NCBI RefSeq assembly: GCF_005877905.1
Contig: NZ_SWDV01000022.1
Span: 62,001-126,000, forward strand
DNA from: Pseudomonas nicosulfuronedens
GTDB taxonomy: Bacteria > Pseudomonadota > Gammaproteobacteria > Pseudomonadales > Pseudomonadaceae
Length of the DNA stretch: 64,000 nucleotides
Reading direction: 5' to 3'
Numbering within the stretch: position 1 is the first letter of the stretch; each line of letters opens with the position of its first letter. The position numbers and the translations under genes were made by a program. Below, piece by piece: positions 9,540-18,876 of this stretch. The notes beneath the pieces were generated by a model, which had not been told where the DNA came from, did not search any database, and was given only the letters and a program-made list of their open reading frames with translations.

Positions 9540-10589
9540 ATGACCAGCGCGATCACCATCGAGCGGATATGCATGGAGTTCGGTACACCCGGACAAGGCC
9601 TCAAGGCCCTGGACGACGTGTCACTGGAAATCCGCGCCAACGAATTCTTCACCCTCCTCGGCCCATCCGGCTGCGGCAAGACCACCTTGCTGCGACTGAT
9701 CGCCGGCTTCGAACAACCCTCCTCCGGCAGCATTCGCCTGTATGGCGACGCGATGGAAGGCCTTCCGCCCTTCAAGCGCCCGGTCAATACCGTCTTCCAG
9801 AGCTACGCCCTGTTCCCCCACATGACCGTGGCGGAGAACATCGCCTTCGGCCTGGAAATGCAGGGCAAGCAGCGCAGCGACATCGACGCCACCGTGCAGA
9901 AGATGCTCGACCTGGTGCGCCTGCCCGACGTCGGCAAGCGCCGCGCCGACCAGCTCTCCGGCGGACAGCAACAGCGCATCGCCCTGGCCCGTGCCCTGGC
10001 CAGCCGGCCCAAGGTGCTGCTGCTCGACGAATCGCTTTCCGCGCTGGACCTGAAGCTGCGCAAGGAAATGCAGATCGAGCTCAAGCGCCTGCAGCACGAG
10101 ACCGGCATCACCTTCATCTTCGTCACCCATGACCAGGAAGAAGCGCTGACCATGTCCGACCGCATCGCGGTGATGAGTCGCGGCAAGGTCATGCAGATCG
10201 GCACACCCACCGAGATCTACGAGGCGCCGGTCAACCGCCTGGTGGCCGACTTCATCGGCGAGACCAACTTCCTCGAAGGCGAATCCAGCGGCGACAGCGT
10301 GCGCCTGGCTGACGGCCAACTGCTCCCGGCCGCCACCACCCTGCCGGGCAAGGTGACCCTGGCGATTCGCCCGGAGCGCACCGAGCTGGCGCAGGACGGC
10401 CAGCTCGAAGGCGTGGTCGAGAACATCGTCTACGTTGGCACCGACACCGTGTACCACCTCAATGTCGCCGGTCAGGGCGGCTTCCGGGTCCGTCAGCAGA
10501 ACCGCGACGGCGCCCTTTCCACCCACGCGCCCGGCGCGCGGGTGCGGGTCCGCGTTCCCGCCACCGCCATCCGGGTGCTGGCCGAATGA
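9540..10589 (+). CDS. Polyamine-type ABC transporter ATP-binding protein (PotA-like)
   Basis: The 349-residue ATPase subunit of a spermidine/putrescine-family importer. Walker [10 protein letters not shown] is at about residues 41-49, the signature LSGGQQQR at 139-146, Walker B with D-loop LLLDES...SALD at about 160-170, and the H-loop THDQEEAL at about 196. A C-terminal TOBE domain covers about 240-349. Walker B is followed by Ser where almost all relatives, including SpuF in this window, have Pro (DEP). The catalytic Glu is kept, so activity is expected. It is the first gene of a four-gene operon and its stop overlaps the next start (ATGA). Confidence 0.93.
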   Translation: MTSAITIERICMEFGTPGQGLKALDDVSLEIRANEFFTLLGPSGCGKTTLLRLIAGFEQPSSGSIRLYGDAMEGLPPFKRPVNTVFQSYALFPHMTVAENIAFGLEMQGKQRSDIDATVQKMLDLVRLPDVGKRRADQLSGGQQQRIALARALASRPKVLLLDESLSALDLKLRKEMQIELKRLQHETGITFIFVTHDQEEALTMSDRIAVMSRGKVMQIGTPTEIYEAPVNRLVADFIGETNFLEGESSGDSVRLADGQLLPAATTLPGKVTLAIRPERTELAQDGQLEGVVENIVYVGTDTVYHLNVAGQGGFRVRQQNRDGALSTHAPGARVRVRVPATAIRVLAE

Positions 10590-11503
10590 GTACAACACTA
10601 CGCGCACAAGCGGAACGCAAATCGCTGTTCAACCGCCTGGCCCTGACCAGCCCGGCGATGATCATGCTGATCGTATTCCTGGTCCTGCCGCTGGGCATCA
10701 TGTTCGCCGTGTCGATCCAGGCACCGGGGGACTACGGCGGCGTGAAGTGGGGCCAGCACACCGTCGAGGCCTACATCAACTTCCTCTGGGAACGCGACCT
10801 GGACGACAGCCTGTCGTTCAACGCCGACTACCTGGGCATCTTCCAGCGCTCGTTCTGGCTGTCGATCCTGACTACCCTGGGATGCGTGCTGATCGGTTTC
10901 CCCACTGCGCTGTACCTGGCGCTGCAGGACGAACGCCGGCGCAACCTGCTGCTGTTCCTGGTCACGGTGCCGTTCTGGACCAACCTGCTGGTGCGGGTCT
11001 ATGCCTGGATGCTGCTGCTGCGCAATGGCGGGCTGATCGACGAAGGCCTGCACGGGCTGGGCTTCTCCGACGCCTCCCTGGGCATCCTCTACACCGACAA
11101 CGCGGTGATCATCGGCCTGCTCTACACCTACCTGCCGTTCATGGTCCTGCCCATCTACACCAGTCTGGAGAAGATGGACTGGCGCCTGGTGGAGGCGGCC
11201 TTCGACCTGGGGGCCAACCGCTGGAAGGCGCTGAAGCGAATCATCATCCCGCTGGCCATGCCCGGCATCGTCGCCGGTTGCATTCTGGTGTTCATTCCCT
11301 CGCTGGGCAGCTACATCATTCCCGAGTTGCTGGGAGGCGGTAAGTCGCTGATGATCGGCAACCTGATCCAACTGCAGTTCGGCACGGCACACAACTGGCC
11401 GTTCGGCGCAGCGCTGTCCTTCGCCCTGCTGGCCTTCGTGCTGCTGGCGATGATGATCTACAGCATGCGGTTCAAACAGGGCGCGTCGGGAGGTCATCCA
11501 TGA
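10586..11503 (+). CDS. Polyamine-type ABC transporter permease (PotB-like)
   Basis: A 305-residue inner-membrane permease with six predicted helices and the binding-protein-dependent transport signature near residue 215 ([26 protein letters not shown]), the EAA loop that contacts the ATPase. It belongs to the PotB/SpuG side of the heterodimer. Its start overlaps the ATPase stop by four bases and its stop overlaps the next permease start, so the three are translationally coupled. Confidence 0.92.
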   Translation: MSTTLRAQAERKSLFNRLALTSPAMIMLIVFLVLPLGIMFAVSIQAPGDYGGVKWGQHTVEAYINFLWERDLDDSLSFNADYLGIFQRSFWLSILTTLGCVLIGFPTALYLALQDERRRNLLLFLVTVPFWTNLLVRVYAWMLLLRNGGLIDEGLHGLGFSDASLGILYTDNAVIIGLLYTYLPFMVLPIYTSLEKMDWRLVEAAFDLGANRWKALKRIIIPLAMPGIVAGCILVFIPSLGSYIIPELLGGGKSLMIGNLIQLQFGTAHNWPFGAALSFALLAFVLLAMMIYSMRFKQGASGGHP

Positions 11504-12288
11504 AGTCGGCCAACCCGCTCTGGCGCTTCACCGGGGTCCGGCCCGCCGCCTGGCTGTTCTTCGCCTTCCTCTACATCCCGATCTTCGTGCTGGTGGTGCT
11601 GAGCTTCAACAGCGGCCAGTCAGCCACGCTGTGGGAAAGCTTCAGCCTGAAGTGGTACTCGGTCGTCGCGGACGACCCGGAGATCCTTCGCGCGGCGAAG
11701 AACTCGCTGATCGTCGCCACCCTGGCCACCGTCGTCGCCACCACCCTGGCCACGCTCGCCGCACTGGGGATGCGCGGTCGCTCGTTCCGCGGGCAGACGC
11801 TGATGAGCGGCGTACTGGGCCTGCCATTGCTGGTGCCGGAGATCGTCACCGCCGTGGCGACCCTGATGTTCTTCGCCTTCATCGGCCTGAAGCTGTCGCT
11901 GTTCACCATCCTGCTGGCGCACATCGTCTTCTGCATTCCCTTCGCCTACCTGCCGATCCGCGCCCGCCTCGAAGGCATGGACCCACGGCTGGCGGAAGCG
12001 GCGGCGGATCTCTATGCCTCGCCGTGGAAGACCTTCTGGAAGGTGACCTTCCCCCTGCTGACGCCGGGGATCGTGTCGGGGGCGATGCTGGCGTTCATCA
12101 TCTCGATGGATGACTTCGTCATCACCTACTTCGTCGCCGGCGCCGGGGCCACCACCCTGCCGGTGTACATCTTCAGCTCCATTCGAATGGGGATTTCCCC
12201 GAAGATCAACGCCATATCTTCAATAATACTGTTGATTTCCATCGCGTTCGTTGCGTTGTCGTACTACGTCGGCCAGCGTCGCCGCTGA
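11500..12288 (+). CDS. Polyamine-type ABC transporter permease (PotC-like)
   Basis: A 262-residue permease with six predicted helices and the EAA loop EAAADLYASPWKTFWKVTFPLLTPGI at about residues 165-190, typical of the PotC/SpuH partner. MDDFVITYF near residue 205 is also typical. It is the third gene of the operon; the binding protein follows after 43 bases with its own strong ribosome site. Confidence 0.92.
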   Translation: MKSANPLWRFTGVRPAAWLFFAFLYIPIFVLVVLSFNSGQSATLWESFSLKWYSVVADDPEILRAAKNSLIVATLATVVATTLATLAALGMRGRSFRGQTLMSGVLGLPLLVPEIVTAVATLMFFAFIGLKLSLFTILLAHIVFCIPFAYLPIRARLEGMDPRLAEAAADLYASPWKTFWKVTFPLLTPGIVSGAMLAFIISMDDFVITYFVAGAGATTLPVYIFSSIRMGISPKINAISSIILLISIAFVALSYYVGQRRR

Positions 12289-12331
12289 CCTCCTGCCGCC
12301 AAACAAAACAACATTGCAAGGAGCTTCACCG

Positions 12332-13381
12332 ATGAAATTCCGCCGTACCCCCATCGCCCGCGCGCTCGTCGCCGCCAGCCTGCTGCTGGCCGGCAGCGCC
12401 CACGCCGAAGGCACCCTGCACTTCGCCAACTGGTCCGACTATTTCCCGCCGGAGCTGCTGAAGAAGTTCGAGAAGGACACCGGCATCCACGCCACCCTGG
12501 ACTCCTACGACAGCAACGAAACCCTGCTGGCCAAGCTCAAGGCCGGCGGCGGCGCCTACGACGTGGTCGTGCCGTCGGACAGTTTCATCGAGATCTTCGT
12601 CAAGGAAGGCCTGCTGCAGAAGCTCGACAAGTCGCAGCTGCCGAACCTGGCCAACCTGAAGGACAAGTTCAAGACCCTGACCTACGACCCGGGCCACGAC
12701 TACTCCGTGCCCTATCTGTGGGGCACCACCGGCTACAGCTACGACAGCGCCAAGGTCCCCGGCGGCAAGCTGGATGAGAGCTGGAAGCCGTTCTTCGAGC
12801 CGCCGGCCGAGCTGAAAGGCAAGGTCGTCGCGCTCAACTCCATCGAAGAGCTCTACGCCCCGGCATCCTATTACCTGGGCGTCGACGAGTGCACCGAGGA
12901 CCCGAAAGAGGCGGCGAAGATCCAGGACCTGCTGCTCAAGCAGAAACCGATGCTGGCCATGTACAACAGCGACGGCACCATCGAGCGCATGGCCGCCGGC
13001 GAGGTCTCCATGCACCAGCAATGGAACGGCGCCTTCCACCGCGCCCACGCCCAGCGCGCCAGCCTGGTCTACGTCTATCCCAAGGAAGGCGTGCGCCTGT
13101 TCATCGACAACCTGACCATTCCCAAGGACGCCACCAACATCAAGGAGGCCCATGCCTTCCTGAACTGGATGATGCAGCCTGAGAACATCGCCCTGGCCTC
13201 CAACTTCGCCAAGTACAACAACGCGATCGAAGGCTCGGACAAGTTCATGGACAAGGAGCTGTTCGACGACCCGGCGATCAACACCCCGGCGGACAAGCTG
13301 GATCGCCTGAAGCCCTTCAAGCTCTGCTCGCCCAAGGCCCTGCAACTGCGCTCCAAGGTCTGGACCAAGCTGAAGAAATGA
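12332..13381 (+). CDS. Periplasmic polyamine-binding protein (PotD/PotF family)
   Basis: A 349-residue solute-binding protein. Residues 1-23 form a signal peptide ending AHA. The family start of the mature domain, LHFANWSDYFPPELLKKFEKDTGI, is clear, as is the DSNETLLAKL pattern. The ATG at 12332 was chosen because it begins the signal peptide and follows AAGGAG by nine bases; the longer frame overlaps the permease. The ligand is likely a di- or polyamine or an acetylated form, given the deacetylase two genes downstream; it cannot be settled from sequence. It is the last gene of the importer operon, followed by a hairpin. Confidence 0.9.
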   Translation: MKFRRTPIARALVAASLLLAGSAHAEGTLHFANWSDYFPPELLKKFEKDTGIHATLDSYDSNETLLAKLKAGGGAYDVVVPSDSFIEIFVKEGLLQKLDKSQLPNLANLKDKFKTLTYDPGHDYSVPYLWGTTGYSYDSAKVPGGKLDESWKPFFEPPAELKGKVVALNSIEELYAPASYYLGVDECTEDPKEAAKIQDLLLKQKPMLAMYNSDGTIERMAAGEVSMHQQWNGAFHRAHAQRASLVYVYPKEGVRLFIDNLTIPKDATNIKEAHAFLNWMMQPENIALASNFAKYNNAIEGSDKFMDKELFDDPAINTPADKLDRLKPFKLCSPKALQLRSKVWTKLKK

Positions 13382-13388
13382 CCCACAG

Positions 13389-13425
13389 GTCACCCGGCGC
13401 GGCGGTGCGCGCCGGGTGATTCTGA
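13389..13425 (+). terminator. Terminator after the ABC operon
   Basis: GC-rich inverted repeat CACCCGGCGCG ... CGCGCCGGGTG directly after the binding-protein stop, followed by ATTCT. It is a plausible intrinsic terminator with a weak T-tract. Confidence 0.6.
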
Positions 13426-13766
13426 CAGCCATTTTGGCCATTTCGATCCCTTTTTGACCCTTTGCAGGGTTCTGCCCGACACCCTCGGTTGCTAGAGTCG
13501 GGCGGCTCGCGCAGGGAGCGGCTGGAAAGGCGGCCAGCCCTTGCACCATCACAGATGGCGCAGGGATTTCCCGAGGGAACGCGAGCGCGTTATCCACAAG
13601 AACAAATGCCCCGAGAACGCCCATGACCAGCTTTTGCGTCAACCTGCAGCACACACCCTCATTCCTCGCGCGTCGTCAGCACTGCGGCTGAGCCGTAAGC
13701 CGACGACATCAGGACGGCCACCGAACGCCGCCCGCAAGCCATCATAAAAATCGCGAGGATTCCCCC
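13426..13766 (+). other. Intergenic leader of the permease gene
   Basis: Non-coding stretch before the APC permease. It probably holds that gene's promoter. A short repeat GCCATTTTGGCCATTT begins it and the start has an AGGA site at about 13758. I see no conserved ORF or RNA gene here. Confidence 0.4.
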
Positions 13767-15188
13767 ATGGCCAGCCAACACAGCGCCAGCACTGCACCTA
13801 CTCCAAAGACCGCTCCAAAGAGCGCTCCACAGAACACCCAACAGGGCACCCCGGCCAGCGCCGACGCCCGCCTGAAACGCGTCCTGGGCCTGCCCGCCCT
13901 GGTCTTCTTCGGCCTGGTCTACATGGTCCCACTGACCATGTTCACCACCTACGGCGTGGTCACCGAGATGACCGGCGGCCGTACCGCCACCGCCTACCTG
14001 ATCACCCTGCTGGCGATGCTGTTCACTGCAGCCTCCTACAGCTTCATGGTGCGCAAGTACCCGATCTCCGGCTCCGCATACTCCTACACCAGCCTGAGCT
14101 TCGGCCCGGTGGTCGGCTTCCTGTCCGGCTGGTCGCTGCTGCTCGATTACCTGTTCCTGCCGATGATCAACTACCTGCTCATCGGCCTGTTCATGAACAT
14201 CGCCTTCCCGGAAATCCCGGCCTGGATGTTCGTGGTCGCCTCCATCGCCCTGGTGACCGTGCTCAACGTGGTCGGCATCAGCCAGGTCGCCGGCATGAGC
14301 AACGTGATCGTCGGCGCGCAACTGGTGTTCATCGTGGTGTTCGTGGTCATGTCGATCAAGACACTGTCCGGCGGCGCGGCGATCGACTTCAGCCTGCCCT
14401 TCGTCGGTGATGGCAGCCAGCCTGGCTTCGCCCCGCTGATGGCCGGCGCCGCGGTGCTGTGCCTGTCGTTCCTGGGTTTCGACGCGGTATCGACCATGGC
14501 CGAGGAAACCCGCGACGCCCGCCGCGACATTCCCCGCGCGATCATCATCACCACCGTCATCGCCGGCCTGATGTTCACCCTGCTGGCGATCATCAGCCAA
14601 CTGGTGTTCCCCGGCAGCGTGTTCCAGAACGCCGACTCGGCGGCCAACGAGGTGATGCTCAAGGCCGGTGGCCAGTTCCTCGGCAACTTCTTCACCTCCG
14701 CCTACATCGCCGGCTGCATCGGCTCGGCGCTGGCGTCCCAGGCTTCGGTGTCGCGCATCATCTTCACCATGGGCCGTGACGGCATCCTGCCGCGTAGCCT
14801 GTTCGGCGTCCTGCACGCACGTTTCCAGACCCCGGTGGTGGCGATCCTGGTGGTCTCGGCGGTTTCCCTGCTGGCCATCGTGCTGGACCTGACCACCCTT
14901 GCCTCGATGATCAGCTTCGGCGCGCTGGTGGCCTTCTCCGTGGTCAACCTGGCAGTGATCCGTACCTACCTGGGGGTCGAGCGCCGCCGCGGCGCGAAGA
15001 ACGTCCTGCTGTACGGGGCGATTCCGTTCATCGGCCTGTGCCTGACCCTGTGGCTGTGGACCAGCCTCTCGCAGCTGACGCTGGTCGTCGGCCTGAGCTG
15101 GTTCGCGGTCGGCTTCGCTTACCTGGCGGTGCATACCGGCGGCTTCCGTCGCAAGGCACCGAGTGTGAATTTCGAGGAAAACGCCTGA
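13767..15188 (+). CDS. APC-superfamily amino acid/polyamine permease
   Basis: A 473-residue secondary transporter with about twelve predicted membrane helices after a 30-residue Ser/Thr/Ala/Pro-rich cytoplasmic tail. Family landmarks are the GxxY region in helix 1 (FFGLVYMVPLTMF), SGSAYSYTS in helix 3, and SFLGFDAVSTMAEETRDARRDIPRAI around helices 6-7. This is typical of putrescine/amino acid importers such as PuuP. The next gene, 46 bases on, is an acetylpolyamine amidohydrolase, so it may import acetylpolyamines or diamines; this is inference. Confidence 0.88.
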   Translation: MASQHSASTAPTPKTAPKSAPQNTQQGTPASADARLKRVLGLPALVFFGLVYMVPLTMFTTYGVVTEMTGGRTATAYLITLLAMLFTAASYSFMVRKYPISGSAYSYTSLSFGPVVGFLSGWSLLLDYLFLPMINYLLIGLFMNIAFPEIPAWMFVVASIALVTVLNVVGISQVAGMSNVIVGAQLVFIVVFVVMSIKTLSGGAAIDFSLPFVGDGSQPGFAPLMAGAAVLCLSFLGFDAVSTMAEETRDARRDIPRAIIITTVIAGLMFTLLAIISQLVFPGSVFQNADSAANEVMLKAGGQFLGNFFTSAYIAGCIGSALASQASVSRIIFTMGRDGILPRSLFGVLHARFQTPVVAILVVSAVSLLAIVLDLTTLASMISFGALVAFSVVNLAVIRTYLGVERRRGAKNVLLYGAIPFIGLCLTLWLWTSLSQLTLVVGLSWFAVGFAYLAVHTGGFRRKAPSVNFEENA

Positions 15189-15234
15189 CAACCAGAACCC
15201 AACGGGCGCCCGGAGGCGCCCTCAGGAGCGCGTG

Positions 15235-16266
<1,032 letters not shown>

Positions 16267-16307
16267 AGTGCTGTGGGATTGAACGCCTGAGCCTTCGGCG
16301 CGGGCCG

Positions 16308-16450
16308 GAGAGCCCCTCTCCCTAACCCTGGCTACGCGCCCCGCTCCGAAGGGAGAGGGGACTGAGCGGCATCAAGCGAAACTCCACACTTTCCGGCAAC
16401 GCCGAACGACTCCCTCGCCCTTCAGGGAGAGGGCCGGGGAGAGGGAGCCA
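16308..16450. repeat. Palindromic intergenic repeat (two hairpins)
   Basis: Two inverted repeats in a row: CCCCTCTCCCTA ... GAAGGGAGAGGGG (about 16314-16361) and CCCTCGCCCTTCAGGGAGAGGG with a further GGGGAGAGGGA (about 16411-16448). This CTCTCCCT/AGGGAGAG element is a common dispersed intergenic repeat in pseudomonads, found between or after operons. Here it follows the amidohydrolase stop. Confidence 0.6.
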
Positions 16451-16488
16451 AAGAGTCTTCCAGCGCGACCACCAAGGGCAAGGAATGC

Positions 16489-16535
16489 AAAAAAAGCCGC
16501 GCCGGGGATGGGGTTCCCGGCGCGGCTTTTTATCG
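16489..16535. terminator. Bidirectional terminator
   Basis: AAAAAAGCCGCGCCGGGGA ... TTCCCGGCGCGGCTTTTT is a strong hairpin flanked by A-run and T-run, so it can stop both the amidohydrolase operon and the convergent carO gene. Confidence 0.9.
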
Positions 16536-16543
16536 AGAGTGGG

Positions 16544-16927
16544 TTACTGGAGGATTTCCACGCGGTCCACATCGATGTCCGTGGGCTTCTGCTTGTGGTG
16601 ATCGACTTCACCGGTCAGACGCACCTTGGTGTTCTCGGAAACCGAGGTACCGGCCGGCCAATCGTCGTGGTCGATCTCGACCTGGATGCTGCCGGTGGCG
16701 TCCTTGAACTCGTAGTGCTCGCTGCTGATGCGCTTGGTGATGGTGCCTTCGAGTACGACCTTGGTGTCATCGGCGGCGGCCTGGGCCTGTTTCACCGTGG
16801 TGATCTGGCCGGCGGCAGCGGCCGCGGGCTGGGCATCGCTGCCCGGGCCGGTGTAGCCGCCAGCGGCGAAGGTGACGGTGGAGAACAGGCCAACGGCGGC
16901 GATCAGCGGGAGGTGAGTCAGTTTCAT
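16544..16927 (-). CDS. carO: CarO-type periplasmic OB-fold (YgiW/BOF) protein
   Basis: A 127-residue protein with a signal peptide (residues 1-22, ending TFAAG) and a BOF/YgiW OB-fold domain: TTVKQAQAAADDTKVVLEG, then ITKRISSEHYEFKDATG and VEIDHDDWPAG, with VRLTGEVDHH as the last strand. PAO1 CarO is a calcium-induced OB-fold protein of this family, regulated by CarSR, helping to keep cytosolic calcium low. Its neighbour, the CarP-type gene at 17047, runs the same way, with about 120 bases between. Confidence 0.87.
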   Translation of the reverse strand: MKLTHLPLIAAVGLFSTVTFAAGGYTGPGSDAQPAAAAAGQITTVKQAQAAADDTKVVLEGTITKRISSEHYEFKDATGSIQVEIDHDDWPAGTSVSENTKVRLTGEVDHHKQKPTDIDVDRVEILQ

Positions 16928-17046
16928 GGAAGTGCCTCCTGGGGCGTTTTTGATGGGTTCAGCTTAGTGCCGACGGCTGAAACCATCCTGAATCGGGACT
17001 TAATCCAAGCTTAAGACCGCAAACGCCCGCATTGCTCCGATCTGGA

Positions 17047-17967
17047 TCAGTTCCCCTCGCCGGACTGCGCCTCGCGCTTGAACACGTAGAACAGGTCCGG
17101 CTCGCTGACCATGTAGATGGTGCCCTGCTCGTCGATGGCCACGCCCTCGGCACGCGGGATGCGGTCGTCCAGGCCGTTGAGCCCGCCGAGCAGGCTGATG
17201 AAGCTGATCGGTTCGCCCTTCTCGTCCAGCTCCAGCAGCAGGTGTGACTCCGCCGACAACACCAGGGTATGGCCGGTCCGCGGGTCGATGCTCAGCGCCG
17301 AGACGTTGGTCATCAGCAGATCGCTGGGCATGGGCTGGAGCGCACCGCTCAGGCTGGCCCCGCCGTCACTGGCGAGGCTGAACAGCGCCAGTGGGTCACG
17401 CTCCTGGCCCAGCACCAGGCGATGCTGGCGGGGGTCCCAGGCGATGCCCTCGATGCCCTTGTTCTTCTTGCCGCGCGGACCGAGGTCGAAACTGGACAGC
17501 TTTGCGGTGCTCAGTTCGCGTGTCTGCGGGTCGACGTGGAAGATGGTCAGGGAATTCTGGCGCTCGTCGGTCACGGCGATATTGCCGTTCTCCAGCACCG
17601 CCACGCCTTCGGGGTTGGACATGCCCAGCAGGGGGATCACCCGCAGAACGTCACCGGTGAGCGACAGCTCGGCCAGCAGCGGTTTCTTGCCGGTCACGGT
17701 GAACAGGGTGCGGGTCACCGGATTGTAGGCCAGGTCGGAGGTCTCCTGCCCTTCGATGCCACCCCGGAGCGGTTTGGCCTGGATCACCGCCCGGTAACCG
17801 GGCAGCCAGATGCTTTCCGAGCGCGCCTGGGTACTGGTGTCCTGTTCGCGCAACCAGAGACGCGCGCGGTCATCCCAGTGGAAGCGGGACGTCAGGTAGC
17901 CGAGCACCACCAGGATGAACAGCAGGGCCAGCAGCAGCCAGCGAGGACGAAGGATGGACATGGTCAT
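17047..17967 (-). CDS. SdiA-regulated-domain beta-propeller protein (second CarP-type paralogue)
   Basis: A 306-residue paralogue of the protein at 7197-8120, with an N-terminal membrane helix (LLLALLFILVVLGYL) and the same propeller blades: TSDLAYNPVTRTLFTVTGKKP, MSNPEGVAVLENGNIAVTD, IEGIAWDPRQHRLVLGQERDP, and the closing VAIDEQGTIYMVSEPDLFYVFKRE. That last motif is nearly the same as in the first copy (MDDQGTLYLVSEPNLFYVFKKRE). Start alternatives are Met1 and Met3. The two copies bracket the polyamine importer and deacetylase region. The role in calcium response is inferred by family. Confidence 0.8.
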   Translation of the reverse strand: MTMSILRPRWLLLALLFILVVLGYLTSRFHWDDRARLWLREQDTSTQARSESIWLPGYRAVIQAKPLRGGIEGQETSDLAYNPVTRTLFTVTGKKPLLAELSLTGDVLRVIPLLGMSNPEGVAVLENGNIAVTDERQNSLTIFHVDPQTRELSTAKLSSFDLGPRGKKNKGIEGIAWDPRQHRLVLGQERDPLALFSLASDGGASLSGALQPMPSDLLMTNVSALSIDPRTGHTLVLSAESHLLLELDEKGEPISFISLLGGLNGLDDRIPRAEGVAIDEQGTIYMVSEPDLFYVFKREAQSGEGN

Positions 17968-18010
17968 GAAGACTCTTGTTGGTCAGCACGGCGAGGTGCC
18001 CCGCAACAAG

Positions 18011-18037
18011 CGAAGGCCGCACAAACGGCGGCCTTCG
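18011..18037 (-). terminator. Hairpin after the FAH-family gene
   Basis: Perfect nine-base arms GAAGGCCGC / GCGGCCTTC around a seven-base loop, placed just past the stop of the minus-strand FAH gene and before the CarP paralogue. The T-tract on the minus strand is weak. Confidence 0.5.
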
Positions 18038-18051
18038 GCGGGACAACGGAG

Positions 18052-18717
18052 TTAAAGCACGCGGCTTTCGAATCGGCTGGCACCGGGAAGTTCCAGCACC
18101 ACGTCACTGCCGCTCTTGAGCGGGCCGACGCCGACCGGGGTGCCGGTGGAGACCACGTCGCCGGGCTGCAGCGAGAAGTGCCCGCAGATGTGCTGGATCA
18201 GCGGCACGATGGGGTTGAGCATGTCGCGGCTGTTGCCGTCCTGGCGGACTTCGCCGTCGATCACCAGGCGGATGCCGATGTCGGTCGGGTCAGGGAAATG
18301 ATCAGCACTGACGAAGGGCGCCAGCACGAAGGCGCCGTCGAAGGACTTGGCCAGCTCCCAGGGCAGGCCCTTTTCCTTCAGCTTGGCCTGTACGTCGCGC
18401 AGGGTCAGATCCAGCGCCGGGGCATAACCGGAAATGGCATCCAGCACTTCCTCGGCGCTCGGCTTGCGCGACAGCGGCTTGCCGATCAGCACGGCGATTT
18501 CCGCCTCATAGTGCACCGAGCCACGATCTTCCGGAATGGCGAAGCCACCCGCCTGGGAGACGGTGCAGGAACCCGGCTTGATGAACAGCAGCGGCTCGGT
18601 CGGTACCGGGTTGTTCAGCTCCTTGGCGTGCTCCGCGTAGTTGCGGCCGACGCAGACCACCTTGCCCAGGGTGAAATGGATCGGGGTGCCATCGACATAC
18701 TGGTGCTGGTAACTCAT
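18052..18717 (-). CDS. Fumarylacetoacetate hydrolase-family protein
   Basis: A 221-residue FAH-fold enzyme of the short class (YcgM/FAHD1-like). Typical elements are KVVCVGRNYAEHAKEL at the N-terminus, the metal-binding HYEAEIAVLIG acidic pair, the third ligand in YAPALDLTLRD, and the C-terminal GDVVSTGTPVGVGPL loop. Family members hydrolyse or decarboxylate acylpyruvates such as oxaloacetate. The ATG at 18717 was chosen: AGGAG sits nine bases before it and FAH homology begins directly after; the earlier Met at 18798 adds 27 unrelated residues. It probably lies downstream of D-2-hydroxyglutarate dehydrogenase transcription, though a hairpin separates them. Confidence 0.88.
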   Translation of the reverse strand: MSYQHQYVDGTPIHFTLGKVVCVGRNYAEHAKELNNPVPTEPLLFIKPGSCTVSQAGGFAIPEDRGSVHYEAEIAVLIGKPLSRKPSAEEVLDAISGYAPALDLTLRDVQAKLKEKGLPWELAKSFDGAFVLAPFVSADHFPDPTDIGIRLVIDGEVRQDGNSRDMLNPIVPLIQHICGHFSLQPGDVVSTGTPVGVGPLKSGSDVVLELPGASRFESRVL

Positions 18718-18825
18718 GACCGACTCCTGAACGCATGGAAGAGATGATCCGCGCGGGCCTCGTGATCCCAGGCGGTTGCCCGCATCCTGCCGGCGCACGC
18801 GCCACTTCCCGTGACGCTGACGTAC

Positions 18826-18863
18826 GAAGGGCCGGCCCCTCTATTCCAAAGAGCCGGCCCTTC
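18826..18863 (-). terminator. Terminator after D-2-hydroxyglutarate dehydrogenase gene
   Basis: Inverted repeat GAAGGGCCGGC ... GCCGGCCCTTC immediately beyond the minus-strand stop at 18877. Long perfect arms; modest T-tract. Confidence 0.6.
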
Positions 18864-18876
18864 TGGATACCGCAGC

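Noticed and set aside
13659-15191. Long minus-strand frame opposite the APC permease (510 residues)
   Set aside because: Gln/His/Ala/Asp-rich shadow of the permease with no recognisable motif or ribosome site.
16308-16450. Possible CRISPR-like repeat
   Set aside because: The repeated pieces are inverted stems, not regularly spaced direct repeats with unique spacers, and no cas genes are near.
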